From Janthinobacterium sp. TB1-E2 (GTDB taxonomy: Bacteria; Pseudomonadota; Gammaproteobacteria; Burkholderiales; Burkholderiaceae_D): DNA of 64,000 nt. Of the stretch, positions 44,001 to 53,081 are shown one piece after another. Below the pieces are notes generated by a model. The model was not told the origin of the DNA, ran no database searches, and saw only the letters and a program-made list of their open reading frames with translations. Location of the stretch: contig NZ_CP142523.1 in assembly GCF_036885605.1 (NCBI RefSeq), positions 2,976,001 to 3,040,000 of the forward strand, in the 5' to 3' direction. Numbering within the stretch: the first letter of the stretch is position 1; every line of letters starts with the position of its first letter. The translations under genes were made by a program, and so were the position numbers.

Positions 44001-44083
44001 ACCATCCATTGCCGCAAGAAACCTACGCCCACGTTGAATCAGGCAAACGCCCGCCAACCGGCCAGAGCGAAAGCGCGGCCTGA
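41030..44083 (+). CDS. tle5: Tle5-type phospholipase D effector
   Basis: The 1017-residue protein has two HKD (H-x-K-x4-D) catalytic motifs of the phospholipase D superfamily. The first is HQKLVVID at 172-179, the second HSKLLIAD at 779-786, the latter followed by the typical GSANINDRS. Tle5 effectors (PldA/PldB) attack phosphatidylethanolamine in target membranes after T6SS delivery. No signal peptide is present. A large middle insert (~230-560) separates the motifs. It follows vgrG3 and precedes a gene for an exported Tli4-like protein, a standard effector-immunity arrangement. Confidence 0.92.
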   Translation: MTNKNISQLTAEDGTPSAPATSAPGCFVHDGEELPNFPKHKWGSIFSEQQKGNRVEFYVTGEEYFTAVAKAIEGAKKSIFITGWQVNFDVELTTTKTLFECLETAIASPAAPKVYVMPWLSPKVGVDTGDFETVLAIFQLNAGVDGPAKAFALPAIAQSDMEGMLGIGFSHHQKLVVIDDERAFVGGIDLAYGRRDNGKFALSHGTRKGNEVYNTCIPAIESMNNEAQTAYLTRAELLAGCIGGKVGGVATFATSAMATPVAVVLDVVQDAKDGIVRISKNMSAKWQAIDLMPDFIGKLQDIPIDVAQDISRWAYGQLDKGLRDKVDGVRTTGSAHVIDGGTALMSWLNAGSLNKLPPELRSGTVKLLETFVIGVLTYLSTLADARPTRYENLKKLRKIMPTGAKTFAATQPRMPWHDVHAAIVGPSVSDLSRNFIERWNGIAQRYEKSYQASMPPALIKMFQALGMSGTPRLILQRIAAAPPPNTHAQPGDAWVQVLRSAPMKLLNDERAAHARGRKPEARPEWPQNNCLKAMLTAINGAQKFIYIEGQFFQSEYGDDASKTRPLSGPMAALLDISKSPAYEKYARQLGVYGVPPAEMIDKLIWSQIDDVRADITGGGSDFMADLFNVMSNYADITSTRMMGKEESGILNPIGLALSQRIERAINDGLPFHVYMVLPVHPEGTLDTLNIMTQLHLTMQSLVFGKDSLVNRIRRAILVRDLRKSKKLGAEEARKTVAGYAPDRLAELAGDKWTSYLTLLNLRSWETLDKRHVTEQIYVHSKLLIADDRVAILGSANINDRSQLGGRDSELAVVVRDDNQTDVELDGVDSDKVSVNVHDLRVRLWKKLFGLTDGATPAKDLIKHLLRPAAPDTWEAIQKVALANAEAYAKAFAFLARPSGKPSSIWPTWNARTRSLEHHMPFHERFWRDADILRDKSHSWEAQTRAPESAPVGVQGFIVALPVTWTAGENNISGMNLTLLAHQEKKRLHDVDHPLPQETYAHVESGKRPPTGQSESAA

Positions 44084-44111
44084 AGAATAGTGTATTTTTT
44101 GATTGCTACCC

Positions 44112-45467
44112 ATGATGATAGTTCGTTTTCCGCGTAGTGCCGTACGCCATCTCGCCGCTCTCCTGCTGTTTGCAGGCGCGCATGGCGACGGCATGGGCGC
44201 TGAGCAGGCCGATCCGGCGGCGCCGTCGCGCAAGCCGACGGCGCAGGAACTGATGCAAGCGACCGCATCCGGTTACGTGACGCCGGCCGGCACGGCGCGC
44301 GAATGCCTGGGGCGGCTGGTGTTCGACGTGCATGCGCCGGTGCAATGGCCGACCCGCTACAAGGACGCTTCCGACACGGGTATCTTTTACCGCTCTTTCA
44401 GCGAGGAAGTATTTCACCAAGGTGATGAGATACAGGTTGGAAATGTCCGCATCGGCGTGCTGGGGCCGCTAGGCAAGGAAGACCTGGCCGCCTTGCGGGA
44501 AGCCATGCCGCAAGCGAGGATCGACAGGCTGCAGGCGCTGCTCAAGGACGATGAGGCGGAACTGGCCCAATTGAAAGGCCAGCCCGCCAACGCCAGGACC
44601 CGTCAGGCGAGCTATCTGGCGCAAAAGTCGGTTACCGGCAGGCAGGCGCAGATCAAGGAACTGCAAAGTAACTATCAGGCATTTGATTCCGGCCTGCCCG
44701 GCAGTGAAGGCTACCGCAACAGCGAAGGGTCGGGAACGGTCAACCCCATGCGCTACTCCATCTATCGCAGCCACCTGAAGCGCGGCGATTATGTCTACGT
44801 GTTTGAATCCACGCAAGAAATACGCGACAAGGATAGCGAGGCAGCGCATGGCCAGCAGTTCATCCGCTTCCTGAAAAGCTTCCGCCCGCGCGCCGCCAAC
44901 GAAGTGCCGAAAGACTTGGGCCTGTGCATTCCGCATGGCTTTATCGCTGACGATGGCAAGACGGTCAGCGCCATCAAGCAGTCCTTGCGCTGGCCCGACG
45001 CGCCCGGCGTGTTGTACACGATCAGCACCGGCAATGTCGATCCGCGCGCCTTGAAAGTGCCGCTGGCCCAGGCGGCCGCCACCGGCGGCATCGGCAAGTT
45101 CGGCAGCCGTGGCGAGCAGGAAGCCCAGCCTTTCATTGTCGAACGCATCGCGCCCCGTAGCGCCCGCATCGGCGCGCTGACGGCGCAGCAGGGCGGCGTG
45201 GCGCTGAAAGTGAGCCGGCCCGGCAGCATGCCGTTTGAAACCTATACGGTATTTACCGGTTACGCGGGATGGCTGGGTACGGCAGTGCTGCCCTACATCC
45301 TGATCGAACTTAACAGCCGCAGCATGGAGCAGGCGCCGGAACTGAAGCAGAATCCGCCGCCGTTCAAGACCAGCTACACGCGCCTGGAAACCTTGTTGAA
45401 GAGTACACATTTGCGGCCCACGGAACCGGCCATGCCGGAGCTGCGCGGTCTTAACGGCTCGCAATGA
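44112..45467 (+). CDS. Exported Tli4-like protein, putative immunity to the phospholipase D
   Basis: The ~451-residue product has an N-terminal signal (RHLAALLLFAGAHGDGMGAE), an ECLGRLVFDVHAPVQWPTRY segment near the N-terminus and a C-terminal domain with FETYTVFTGYAG..LLPYILIELN, recalling Tli4-type periplasmic immunity proteins. It sits 28 bp after the phospholipase D gene. A periplasmic inhibitor would protect against a periplasm-delivered lipase. The start is unclear: ATG 44112 is preferred, TTG 44103 is possible, and no clear ribosome site is seen. Confidence 0.7.
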   Translation: MMIVRFPRSAVRHLAALLLFAGAHGDGMGAEQADPAAPSRKPTAQELMQATASGYVTPAGTARECLGRLVFDVHAPVQWPTRYKDASDTGIFYRSFSEEVFHQGDEIQVGNVRIGVLGPLGKEDLAALREAMPQARIDRLQALLKDDEAELAQLKGQPANARTRQASYLAQKSVTGRQAQIKELQSNYQAFDSGLPGSEGYRNSEGSGTVNPMRYSIYRSHLKRGDYVYVFESTQEIRDKDSEAAHGQQFIRFLKSFRPRAANEVPKDLGLCIPHGFIADDGKTVSAIKQSLRWPDAPGVLYTISTGNVDPRALKVPLAQAAATGGIGKFGSRGEQEAQPFIVERIAPRSARIGALTAQQGGVALKVSRPGSMPFETYTVFTGYAGWLGTAVLPYILIELNSRSMEQAPELKQNPPPFKTSYTRLETLLKSTHLRPTEPAMPELRGLNGSQ

Positions 45468-45589
45468 TTGCCGCAGTCCGGATTTCAATCGAAACACTCT
45501 TGCTATAACGAAATTTCTAGGGTGTAATGGCTTTGATAAAAGTGCTTATTTACTAATTTTATGCGGTAAGCCGCGTGATGGAGTTCCGG
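45468..45589 (+). promoter_or_regulatory. AT-rich gap before vgrG4, probable promoter
   Basis: The 122-bp gap is clearly AT-rich (TTGCTATAACGAAATTTC; TGATAAAAGTGCTTATTTAC) and ends in a GGAG ribosome site 7 nt before the vgrG4 ATG. It probably holds the promoter of the vgrG4 effector module. A small GCGG/CCGC hairpin lies near 45563-45574. Confidence 0.35.
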
Positions 45590-48394
45590 ATGTCCATGTC
45601 CTTGCCCGCCAGTTTCACGCAAGCCAGCAGATTGTTACAGCTGACCACGCCCCTCGGCGCTGACCGCCTGCTGGCCGAATGCGTGCGCGGCGAGGAGGGC
45701 TTGAGCACGGGCTTCGTGTTCCAGATCGCGGCCCTGTCGACGGACGCCGCCATTTCCTTGCGTACCCTGATCGGCCAGCCGGCCCTGCTGCAATTGCTGA
45801 CCGCGACCAGCGCCGACGCGCTGCGCCCGTTCCACGGCCACATCACCGCCGTTGAGCTGGTTGGCGCGAATGGCGGCATGGCGCGCTATCAGTTGACACT
45901 GGAACCGTGGAGCACGTTTCTTGCCCACGGCCGCGACAGCCGCGTGTTCCAGGACATGACGGTATTCGACATCCTCGACGCGCTGTTTGCCGCTTATCAG
46001 GCGCAAGGCAAGCTGGCGCCGGCCTGGCGTTTCGATATTCTCGACCGAGCGGCATACCCGAAACGCAGCCTGAGCACCCAATACCAGGAAAGCGACTGGG
46101 CCTACGCGCAGCGCCTGATGCACGAGGAAGGCCTGTTTTATTACTATGAGCATAGCGGCGATCCGGGCAGCCCCAGCCTGGGCAGCCACTGCCTGGTGAT
46201 CGCGGACCATAACGGCGCGTTCAAGCCGAATGCCCAGAGCAGCATCGATTTCACGCAGCCGGGTGCCGTGATGAAGGTCGACAGCATCGACCGCTGGCGC
46301 ACCGAATTGCGCCAGCAGACCAATGCCATCGCCATCGGCAGCTGGGATTACCGCTCGCTCGACCAGCGTGTCGCCAGCGCGACGGGTGAGGCGCAGCAGG
46401 TGGAGCTGCTCAGCCGCGACGCGCCCGGGGCCTATGCCTACGCCTCGCGTGAGCAGGGCCAGCGTATCGCGCGCAACCAGTTGCAGGCGCTTGAAGCGGG
46501 CAAGGAAGTCCATGTGGCGGCCGGTACCGTGCGTACCTTGTCGCCGGGCACCACGTTCAGCTTGCAGGGACAGCCGGTGTTCGACCAGGGTAGCGACGAC
46601 GCACGCAACTTCCTGGTCGTGCGCACGGTGCACCTGATGCACAACAACCTGAGCGCGGATCTGCAATCGTCTGTTGTGCAAACGCTCAAGACGGGCTTGC
46701 TCGATGCGGCCATCCGCAAGGAGCAAGCGGGCAGCCTGCACCGCATGCCCGCGCTGCTGGGCGCCATTGCCGAGCGGCCCCTGTACCGCAACCGCATCGA
46801 TGCCATCCGCAGCAACATTCCTTATCGCGCCAGCGGCAAGGACCAGCATGGCCGGCTGCTGCATCCGCGCCCGACCGTGCATGGCCAGCAGACGGCCGTC
46901 GTGGTGGGCCCGGCCGGCGCCGCGATTTACACCGACCGCGACCACCGCATCAAGGTGCAATTTCACTGGCAGCGCGGCGTCACGAGCCACAGCCGCCTCG
47001 ACCATCCGCAAGGCGGCAAGCATACTGGTGCGCCTGGCGATGACAGTGCCGGCACCTGGGTGCGCGTGGCCTCCACCATAGCGCCGGTGGCGGGCGCCAA
47101 CTGGGGTGGCCATGCCTTGCCGCGCATCGGCCAGGAAGTATTGATTGATTTCCTGGAAGGCAATATCGACCGGCCGCTCGTGATCGGTGCCGTCTACAAC
47201 GGCCAGGGCACGGCCGATGCCCAGAATAATCGCGTGTCCCATGGCGCCGGGCCCGCCACCGGCAATGCACCGGCCTGGTTTCCCGGTGAGGCGGGCGCGC
47301 ATGCTCACCCGGCCGCGTTGTCCGGCATCAAGAGCCAGGCCATGCAGGCCAGCCAGCAGGGCGGCGCGGCGTACAGCCAGCTCGTGTTCGACGACAGTCC
47401 GGGTCAGCCGCGCGTGGCCCTGCAGCGCCATGCCGGCGCGCACCAGGGTACTGCCGAGCTGAACCTCGGGCACTTGCGCCATCAGACCGACAACCAGCGG
47501 CTGGCCGCCGCCGGCTTCGGCGCCGAACTGAAAACCGAGCACAGCGCCGCGCTGCGTGCGGGGCAGGGGCTGCTGCTGTCGACCGACGGGCGTACCAACG
47601 CCAGCGGCACACAGATGGATACGAAGGAAGCCACGGCCCAGATCGAACAGAGCCTGGCCTTGCTGACTTCGCTTGCCGAGACGGCGCAAAAGCACAAGGC
47701 TGTGTTAGGCGGTGGGCAAGGCCAGGCCGAAACGGCGCCCGATACCTTGCCTGCACTGAAACAATTGGCGAACAGCATCGACATGCTCAAGGGCACGACG
47801 GGCACAGGCGACGGCCAGGCAACGGCCTACGGGGCGCCCCAGTTGCAATTGTCCAGTCCGGCCGGCATCGCCGCCACCACGCCGCTCAATGCGCTTTTCG
47901 CCGCCGGCAATACGAGCAGCATCGCGGCAGGGCAGGACATCAATTTCGGCGCGCAAGGCAACCATTTTCATGCGATCAGTTCCGGCATCAGCCTGTTCAC
48001 CTATGGCAAGGCCAGCAAAGCCGATAAACCCAACCAGGAAACCGGCATCCGCCTGCACGCCGCCAGCGGCAAGGTCAGCAGCCAGAGCCAGTCCGATGAA
48101 ACAAAATTAACCGCAGACAAGGCCGTGACCGTGGCCAGTGTCAGCAAAAGCGTCAATATCAGCGGCAAGCAGCATGTGCTGATGACAGTGCAGGGCGCCT
48201 ATATCAAGCTCGAGGGTGGCAATATCGAAATCCATGGACCCGGCAAGATGGAATTCAAGGCCGGCATGAAGGAGTTCACGGGGCCGGCCAGTGCCAGCCC
48301 TGTACCCCTGGCCTTGCCAATGGGACAATTGAAAGGCTGTGCGCTGAAACTTCTCGATGCCACGATGGCGGGAGCGGCCAGTGTCAAACGATAA
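45590..48394 (+). CDS. vgrG: VgrG4, T6SS spike protein
   Basis: The 934-residue VgrG contains STQYQESDWAYAQRLMHEEGL, then IGQEVLIDFLEGNIDRPLVI and a beta-helical C-terminus (YIKLEGGNIEIHGPGKMEFK). It diverges from VgrG2 and VgrG3 and more resembles the common Burkholderiales form. It ends soon after the beta-helix, with no toxin domain. The start at 45590 is set by GGAG 45580-45583. GTG 45575 and ATG 45578 are alternatives. It overlaps the start of a DUF4123 adaptor gene. Confidence 0.95.
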   Translation: MSMSLPASFTQASRLLQLTTPLGADRLLAECVRGEEGLSTGFVFQIAALSTDAAISLRTLIGQPALLQLLTATSADALRPFHGHITAVELVGANGGMARYQLTLEPWSTFLAHGRDSRVFQDMTVFDILDALFAAYQAQGKLAPAWRFDILDRAAYPKRSLSTQYQESDWAYAQRLMHEEGLFYYYEHSGDPGSPSLGSHCLVIADHNGAFKPNAQSSIDFTQPGAVMKVDSIDRWRTELRQQTNAIAIGSWDYRSLDQRVASATGEAQQVELLSRDAPGAYAYASREQGQRIARNQLQALEAGKEVHVAAGTVRTLSPGTTFSLQGQPVFDQGSDDARNFLVVRTVHLMHNNLSADLQSSVVQTLKTGLLDAAIRKEQAGSLHRMPALLGAIAERPLYRNRIDAIRSNIPYRASGKDQHGRLLHPRPTVHGQQTAVVVGPAGAAIYTDRDHRIKVQFHWQRGVTSHSRLDHPQGGKHTGAPGDDSAGTWVRVASTIAPVAGANWGGHALPRIGQEVLIDFLEGNIDRPLVIGAVYNGQGTADAQNNRVSHGAGPATGNAPAWFPGEAGAHAHPAALSGIKSQAMQASQQGGAAYSQLVFDDSPGQPRVALQRHAGAHQGTAELNLGHLRHQTDNQRLAAAGFGAELKTEHSAALRAGQGLLLSTDGRTNASGTQMDTKEATAQIEQSLALLTSLAETAQKHKAVLGGGQGQAETAPDTLPALKQLANSIDMLKGTTGTGDGQATAYGAPQLQLSSPAGIAATTPLNALFAAGNTSSIAAGQDINFGAQGNHFHAISSGISLFTYGKASKADKPNQETGIRLHAASGKVSSQSQSDETKLTADKAVTVASVSKSVNISGKQHVLMTVQGAYIKLEGGNIEIHGPGKMEFKAGMKEFTGPASASPVPLALPMGQLKGCALKLLDATMAGAASVKR

Positions 48395-49304
48395 TTCACC
48401 GTCGCCAACCGTATCGGCGGTGCGCGCCGATGAAGTGCTGTACAACGTGGCCCGCGACTATGACAGGACCGTCGTCCTGATCGACCAGTTCATCGACAAT
48501 CCCCTGCGCGAGGCGATCGAAGCCCTGTCGCCGCCCGCGGCCAGCGTGCTGCTCGATGACCCGATCTTCGAGGATGACTTGCAACGCGCGCCGATGCTGC
48601 TCGAACTGTCAAACCGCCGGCCCGAGCACTACGCGCTGGTCGAACAGAGCCTGAAGCTGGCGCTGGAGCAGCAAGCCGAAGCCGGCGCGGTACCCCGGAT
48701 CTGTGCCTGGCTGTTTGGCCAGGCGACCCTGGAGCGCTTGCGCAGCGCCATGCTGGCGCGCCTGAATGTGCGCTATCCGTCCGGCGACGCCGTCTACCTG
48801 CGCTATTTTGACCCGCGCGTCATGCCGCATCTGGCAAGAGTGTTGCCCCCGTCTAGCGTGGCAGGCCCAGGGGGGGGCAGCAGTTTTTCCGATCTGCTCG
48901 GTCCTGTTGAAAAATGGTGCCAGCTCGACCGCGATGGGCAGCTGATCCAGCATGGCCATGCGCAGCCGGAGTCGGCGCTACAAGACATTCCCCTGCGTAT
49001 CGATGAGCCGACCATGCAGGCGATGGAGCGCATCGAGCAGATCAACCTGGTGGTGCGCATCCTGCGCGCAAGGCAAACGGCAATCGGGCCTGGCATCGAT
49101 GCGCAAATCGACCACCATCTTGTCCACAGCGCAAGTGCGGGCCTGGAGCAGGCTGACGATCAGATCGCCTATGCCTGGCGCGCCGTTGAATACGGCCAGG
49201 CCTTCACCTTGCACCCCGCCCTCGGGGAACTGATGCGGATGGCAGCGACGCAAGGCTTGCCGCTGGACATAGTATTGAAAGCCCGTCTGCATTCCCTGGA
49301 CTGA
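48381..49304 (+). CDS. DUF4123 effector-adaptor for the VasX-like effector
   Basis: The 307-residue protein starts at GTG 48381, with GGGAG 8 nt upstream and a 14-bp overlap with vgrG4. It has the DUF4123 pattern: VVLIDQFIDNPLREAIEALS at the N-terminus, YALVEQSLKLALEQQ in the middle and the conserved VYLRYFDPRVMPHLARVL strand-loop. The C-terminal lobe differs from that of the other adaptor. It probably loads the effector encoded 45 bp downstream onto VgrG4. Confidence 0.87.
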   Translation: MSNDNSPSPTVSAVRADEVLYNVARDYDRTVVLIDQFIDNPLREAIEALSPPAASVLLDDPIFEDDLQRAPMLLELSNRRPEHYALVEQSLKLALEQQAEAGAVPRICAWLFGQATLERLRSAMLARLNVRYPSGDAVYLRYFDPRVMPHLARVLPPSSVAGPGGGSSFSDLLGPVEKWCQLDRDGQLIQHGHAQPESALQDIPLRIDEPTMQAMERIEQINLVVRILRARQTAIGPGIDAQIDHHLVHSASAGLEQADDQIAYAWRAVEYGQAFTLHPALGELMRMAATQGLPLDIVLKARLHSLD

Positions 49305-49349
49305 TGCCCAGCAGGATGGCCGCGTGCCGCACACCTAACAGGAAGAGCG

Positions 49350-52253
49350 ATGAAAGACTGTAAATTCTGCGATAAAAACGGCTTGTTCATCTTGCCCTTG
49401 CGCTATGCGGCAGTGGTGGGCGAGGGGGCGGCCGGCAGCGTGCCCGCGCTGCCAGGCAAGCTGGGCGACAAGGTCAAGCACATCAAACTGGAAAACGCCA
49501 GCTATGCGCCGCGCCTGCTGCGCTCCGGCTTCCTGTACGTGCTGATCAAGCGGTCGGGATTGCTGTATTGGGAGGGCTATTTTGCCGACGACGACGCCTT
49601 TCTGTCGAAGTTCCCCGTCGATACACCGCCCTCGGCGGCCGTGACTTTCTCCTGCGACCGCACCACCTGCGGCATCAATGCCAGCCTGATCGCGATCGAC
49701 AAGATCGAGTTTGTCGAAAAAATTTATCTGCTGTTTACGCCGACTGCCATGACGACAGATCGGCTGGACGCCTATGCGGCCAATGCCGACGCCAGGGTTG
49801 GAACTGGACAGATGCAGGTATTCCTGCCGAAGGAATGGGCGGCAGGCAGTACCGAACAGCCGCACAGCCTGAAGCCAGAAGAGCTGGGCAAATACGTGCC
49901 GGAATCGATACTGGCCAGGCAGTACCAAAATGCCAGCAAAAGCCAGCTGGGCAAGAATATCATGGGGCAATTGTACCGGGGGACTGCCGATGCGTTTCGC
50001 GGCATGTCCAACATGCCCTCGGCGACGCCGGGCGGGCGAATTGGAAAATTGGAAGAAAAGATGGTGGCTGGCAAAGCCGCCGCTTTTGTCGTGTTCGATC
50101 CCATTGGCATTACGCAGGAATTGAATGATTATCGCAATGCTGCCATGCAACCGCTGGAAGATTTCCTGAAGCGTGAAGACAAGGACAAGATCAGCAATCA
50201 GCGCAAATTGGAGGTCATGGTTGCGATCGAGGACGTCAAGGATGCCGCCATCAAATACGGGGTAGAAATCCGCAAGAAAAACCTTGCCGACCTCGATGCG
50301 ATCCGCTTGCCGAATCTCGATCAGGATAATGCGCAGATGCTGCGGAAACTGAACCGCGTCAAGGAAGCGGAAATTATCGAGGAGCGCATCAGGAAAAATG
50401 AAGAAGCGCGTGAGAATCGGCGCGAGCATATTTTGGCGACCAGCGAGCAAAACGAGCGAGAGAAATTCACCGGCAAATATGAATCATTGATATCGGTCGA
50501 TGAGATCGATTTGCTCAAGAAAACGCTGGAGAACTTGTCCAACAAAGCTGATGTGGAAACGAAAAAGAGAAATGCGAACCATCTCAAGTGGGTCACCTCT
50601 GCGGAACTGGTCGATGCTTTCGACTCCTACGACGAGCAGAACCTGGGCAGTGGTTTTTGCTTCACCCTCGAACATTCCTTGTGCACGTTCGGCATGTTTG
50701 CCCATAAAGACAATTTGCCCATTCTGAAAAGTTGGATGGATGTGAAAGCGGTGGAGCGTAAAAACTTGTACATGCGCGCAAATTTCTACAATTTCAAATC
50801 GCTGTACGACGAAGCAAAAAAAGCTTTTCAGGAAGCAAAAGACCAGGTCGAGGCGGCTGGTGATATTTCAAAGGTGCAAGGTGCACCTTGGTTGAAAGCT
50901 TGCAAGGGACTGGTCGATTCCTTCAAGAAGATCGATTCCGCCTGGGATGAGTGGTTGCGAGATAAAAACATCATCGATATCCATACCGGCAAAACCAAGC
51001 CGGACCCGGCCAATAGAATACACAGCCTTTCCAAATATCATCGTAGCGTGGAGGGCATGGTCTACGCACGGATATCGGAATGGACCCAGGCCATGTCCAG
51101 CAAGAGCAGCCGGCTGGACAAGGCAATTTCCAGCGTCGTCGGTGCATTGCTTTACTCCAAACTCGCTGATCTGGCCGAGAAAATTGGCTTCGAAGAGTTG
51201 ATGAATCCGCTGAAGGACAAGATCGCCGGGGAACTGAAGGAAAAGGCGAAAAAGTATGCCGATACCCTGAGGACAGAAAGCGAGAAAAACAAGCTGGAGC
51301 AGGGCATCGACAGGAAAGCAGCACGCATGGCGCGCGCGGAAGCGACCAAAATTGCCCAGGCTGATGCGGCAAAGGTGGAAGGGAGCATCGAAAAGCTGAT
51401 CGAGGATGAACAGCTAAAAGTCAAAAACAAGATCAAGCTGGCGCTGGACGATATCGACAAGGGAAAACGGCCCGAAACCAACAATTTTCGTCATGCCCGG
51501 ATCGGTGTTGTTTTGATGTCGATCGAAGGTATTTCCTTGACGACCAAACTCCCGCATTTTGCGGATTCCCCACGCATCAAGGCGGAAATTACGGCGTCTA
51601 TCCTCTCGCTGAGCAGCATGTCATTCGATCTCGTCTATGCGGTGGCAAAATCAATCAGGGAAATTAGCCCTTACAAAAATATTGTAGGTATTAAAGATGC
51701 TGCGGATGTGATCCGCGGTGGGCTGAAAATGACGGCAGGAACACTCGGAGCCAGTGCTGGTGCGATTGCATCTTGCCTTGACATGCTTTCTGCTTTTGAT
51801 GAATACAACAAAGAGCGTGTGAACTGGATTCTGTTTGGGATTTACACGGGACGTGCGATTATGGGCCTGTTCAATACTGGCCTGGGCCTGATCGCTGCAT
51901 TCTCTTACGCGGCACCACTGCTTTGGCGAATGGCCGGTTCCACTCTCATGAGTAATTCGGTGCTGGCGCTGAGAATGACGCATTTCTTTGCTGAATCGGC
52001 AACCCTGGCAGCCAGACTGGGGCTGGAACGTACCCTGTGGTTGATCAGACTTGCACGTTTTAATCTCATCGGCGTAGCCGTTACGGTGGTCGAGGTTGGA
52101 TATCGTGTGTGGATCATGGATGACGCTTTGGAGAATTGGTTTCAAGCCTGCACCTTCAGAAAGAGCAGGGGGTGGTTCAGTGAAAAACCTTATGACACGG
52201 TCGAGAAGGAACTGCTGGAACTGCAAAAGGCGTTCAAGGCAATTCAATCCTAA
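49350..52253 (+). CDS. VasX-like T6SS effector, predicted membrane-active
   Basis: The 967-residue protein begins with a Cys-X2-Cys segment (CKFCDKNGLFILPLRYAAVV) and continues APRLLRSGFLYVLIKRSGLL, typical of the N-terminal domain of VasX-type effectors. The middle (~250-680) is highly charged and helical. The C-terminal third has several hydrophobic segments (about 715-735, 790-812, 825-870, 905-923), as in colicin-like pore formers. A pore-forming role in target inner membranes is inferred. It lies behind vgrG4 and an adaptor and is followed by an array of two-TM putative immunity genes. Confidence 0.82.
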   Translation: MKDCKFCDKNGLFILPLRYAAVVGEGAAGSVPALPGKLGDKVKHIKLENASYAPRLLRSGFLYVLIKRSGLLYWEGYFADDDAFLSKFPVDTPPSAAVTFSCDRTTCGINASLIAIDKIEFVEKIYLLFTPTAMTTDRLDAYAANADARVGTGQMQVFLPKEWAAGSTEQPHSLKPEELGKYVPESILARQYQNASKSQLGKNIMGQLYRGTADAFRGMSNMPSATPGGRIGKLEEKMVAGKAAAFVVFDPIGITQELNDYRNAAMQPLEDFLKREDKDKISNQRKLEVMVAIEDVKDAAIKYGVEIRKKNLADLDAIRLPNLDQDNAQMLRKLNRVKEAEIIEERIRKNEEARENRREHILATSEQNEREKFTGKYESLISVDEIDLLKKTLENLSNKADVETKKRNANHLKWVTSAELVDAFDSYDEQNLGSGFCFTLEHSLCTFGMFAHKDNLPILKSWMDVKAVERKNLYMRANFYNFKSLYDEAKKAFQEAKDQVEAAGDISKVQGAPWLKACKGLVDSFKKIDSAWDEWLRDKNIIDIHTGKTKPDPANRIHSLSKYHRSVEGMVYARISEWTQAMSSKSSRLDKAISSVVGALLYSKLADLAEKIGFEELMNPLKDKIAGELKEKAKKYADTLRTESEKNKLEQGIDRKAARMARAEATKIAQADAAKVEGSIEKLIEDEQLKVKNKIKLALDDIDKGKRPETNNFRHARIGVVLMSIEGISLTTKLPHFADSPRIKAEITASILSLSSMSFDLVYAVAKSIREISPYKNIVGIKDAADVIRGGLKMTAGTLGASAGAIASCLDMLSAFDEYNKERVNWILFGIYTGRAIMGLFNTGLGLIAAFSYAAPLLWRMAGSTLMSNSVLALRMTHFFAESATLAARLGLERTLWLIRLARFNLIGVAVTVVEVGYRVWIMDDALENWFQACTFRKSRGWFSEKPYDTVEKELLELQKAFKAIQS

Positions 52254-52270
52254 ATAGCTGGAGTTGATTA

Positions 52271-53050
52271 ATGAGTAACAACAGATTTTCTGACGAAGTT
52301 TTGTTCAGTGTAGACGGTGTATTGACGGAGCTGCATATATCGGCAACGACCGTTAATTTATTGAAAGAAATTGAGACCAAGCTGGCGGGGAAAAACCTTG
52401 CAGGCGGGCTTGCCGCCGCCGCCAATGGCATGTATGGCGCCTTGGCCAACTCCGCCATGTTGAGCTTGTACGATGGCGAAGACATGTTTAATTTTGCCGC
52501 CCTGGTCAACGGTAAGGTGGTGTGTGGCGTCTTCGACAAGGCCAACAAACTCAAGAATGGTGATGTCGTGAAACTCGTGGTGTCGGAACGAGGAGAGGTG
52601 CTGCACGTGCACAGCTTGCTGCGCATCGAGGACAGCCTGTTGTTGATGCCCTTGAACGTCTACTGTGGAGAACGGGCTTTTTTCAAAGGCTGCATGAGAG
52701 TGGCATGGCGGTTTACCTTGTTCGCCTGGCTGGTCATGTTTGCCGGCTTTTTTTACAGCGTCGACATTTCAATGGATGATCTGGTAAAGCCGTTGATAGC
52801 AAGTAGCATCATGCTCCTGCTGCCTGTGTTGATCCTGTTTCCATTTGAATACTGGACCTACAAGTCCATGCGCTATTACTCCCTATATGCATCAGCCATA
52901 TTCACCGCCTATGGTTTCCCCCTGCCGGACGATCTGGATATTCGCAGTGGCATGATTTTATATAAGGACGCAGCTTATGGTTTTGGCGCGATCAATTGTG
53001 AAATTGCCCTTCAAAAGCATCGAGATAAATACAAGTTGAATCATGCCTGA
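52271..53050 (+). CDS. Two-TM putative immunity protein, array copy 1
   Basis: The 259-residue protein has a soluble N-terminal half (LAGGLAAAANGMYGALANSA; YDGEDMFNFAALVNGKVVCG; LHVHSLLRIEDSLLLMPLN) and two TM helices at about 146-163 and 173-192, with PFEYWTYKSMR after the second. Relatives are often annotated only as 'putative type VI secretion system effector'. An inner-membrane protein directly behind a predicted pore former fits an immunity role, like TsiV2 for VasX. It is the most divergent and least AT-rich copy and starts 17 bp after the effector stop. Confidence 0.72.
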   Translation: MSNNRFSDEVLFSVDGVLTELHISATTVNLLKEIETKLAGKNLAGGLAAAANGMYGALANSAMLSLYDGEDMFNFAALVNGKVVCGVFDKANKLKNGDVVKLVVSERGEVLHVHSLLRIEDSLLLMPLNVYCGERAFFKGCMRVAWRFTLFAWLVMFAGFFYSVDISMDDLVKPLIASSIMLLLPVLILFPFEYWTYKSMRYYSLYASAIFTAYGFPLPDDLDIRSGMILYKDAAYGFGAINCEIALQKHRDKYKLNHA

Positions 53051-53081
53051 CTTCCCATTGACGAAAAATTAGATAAATTTA

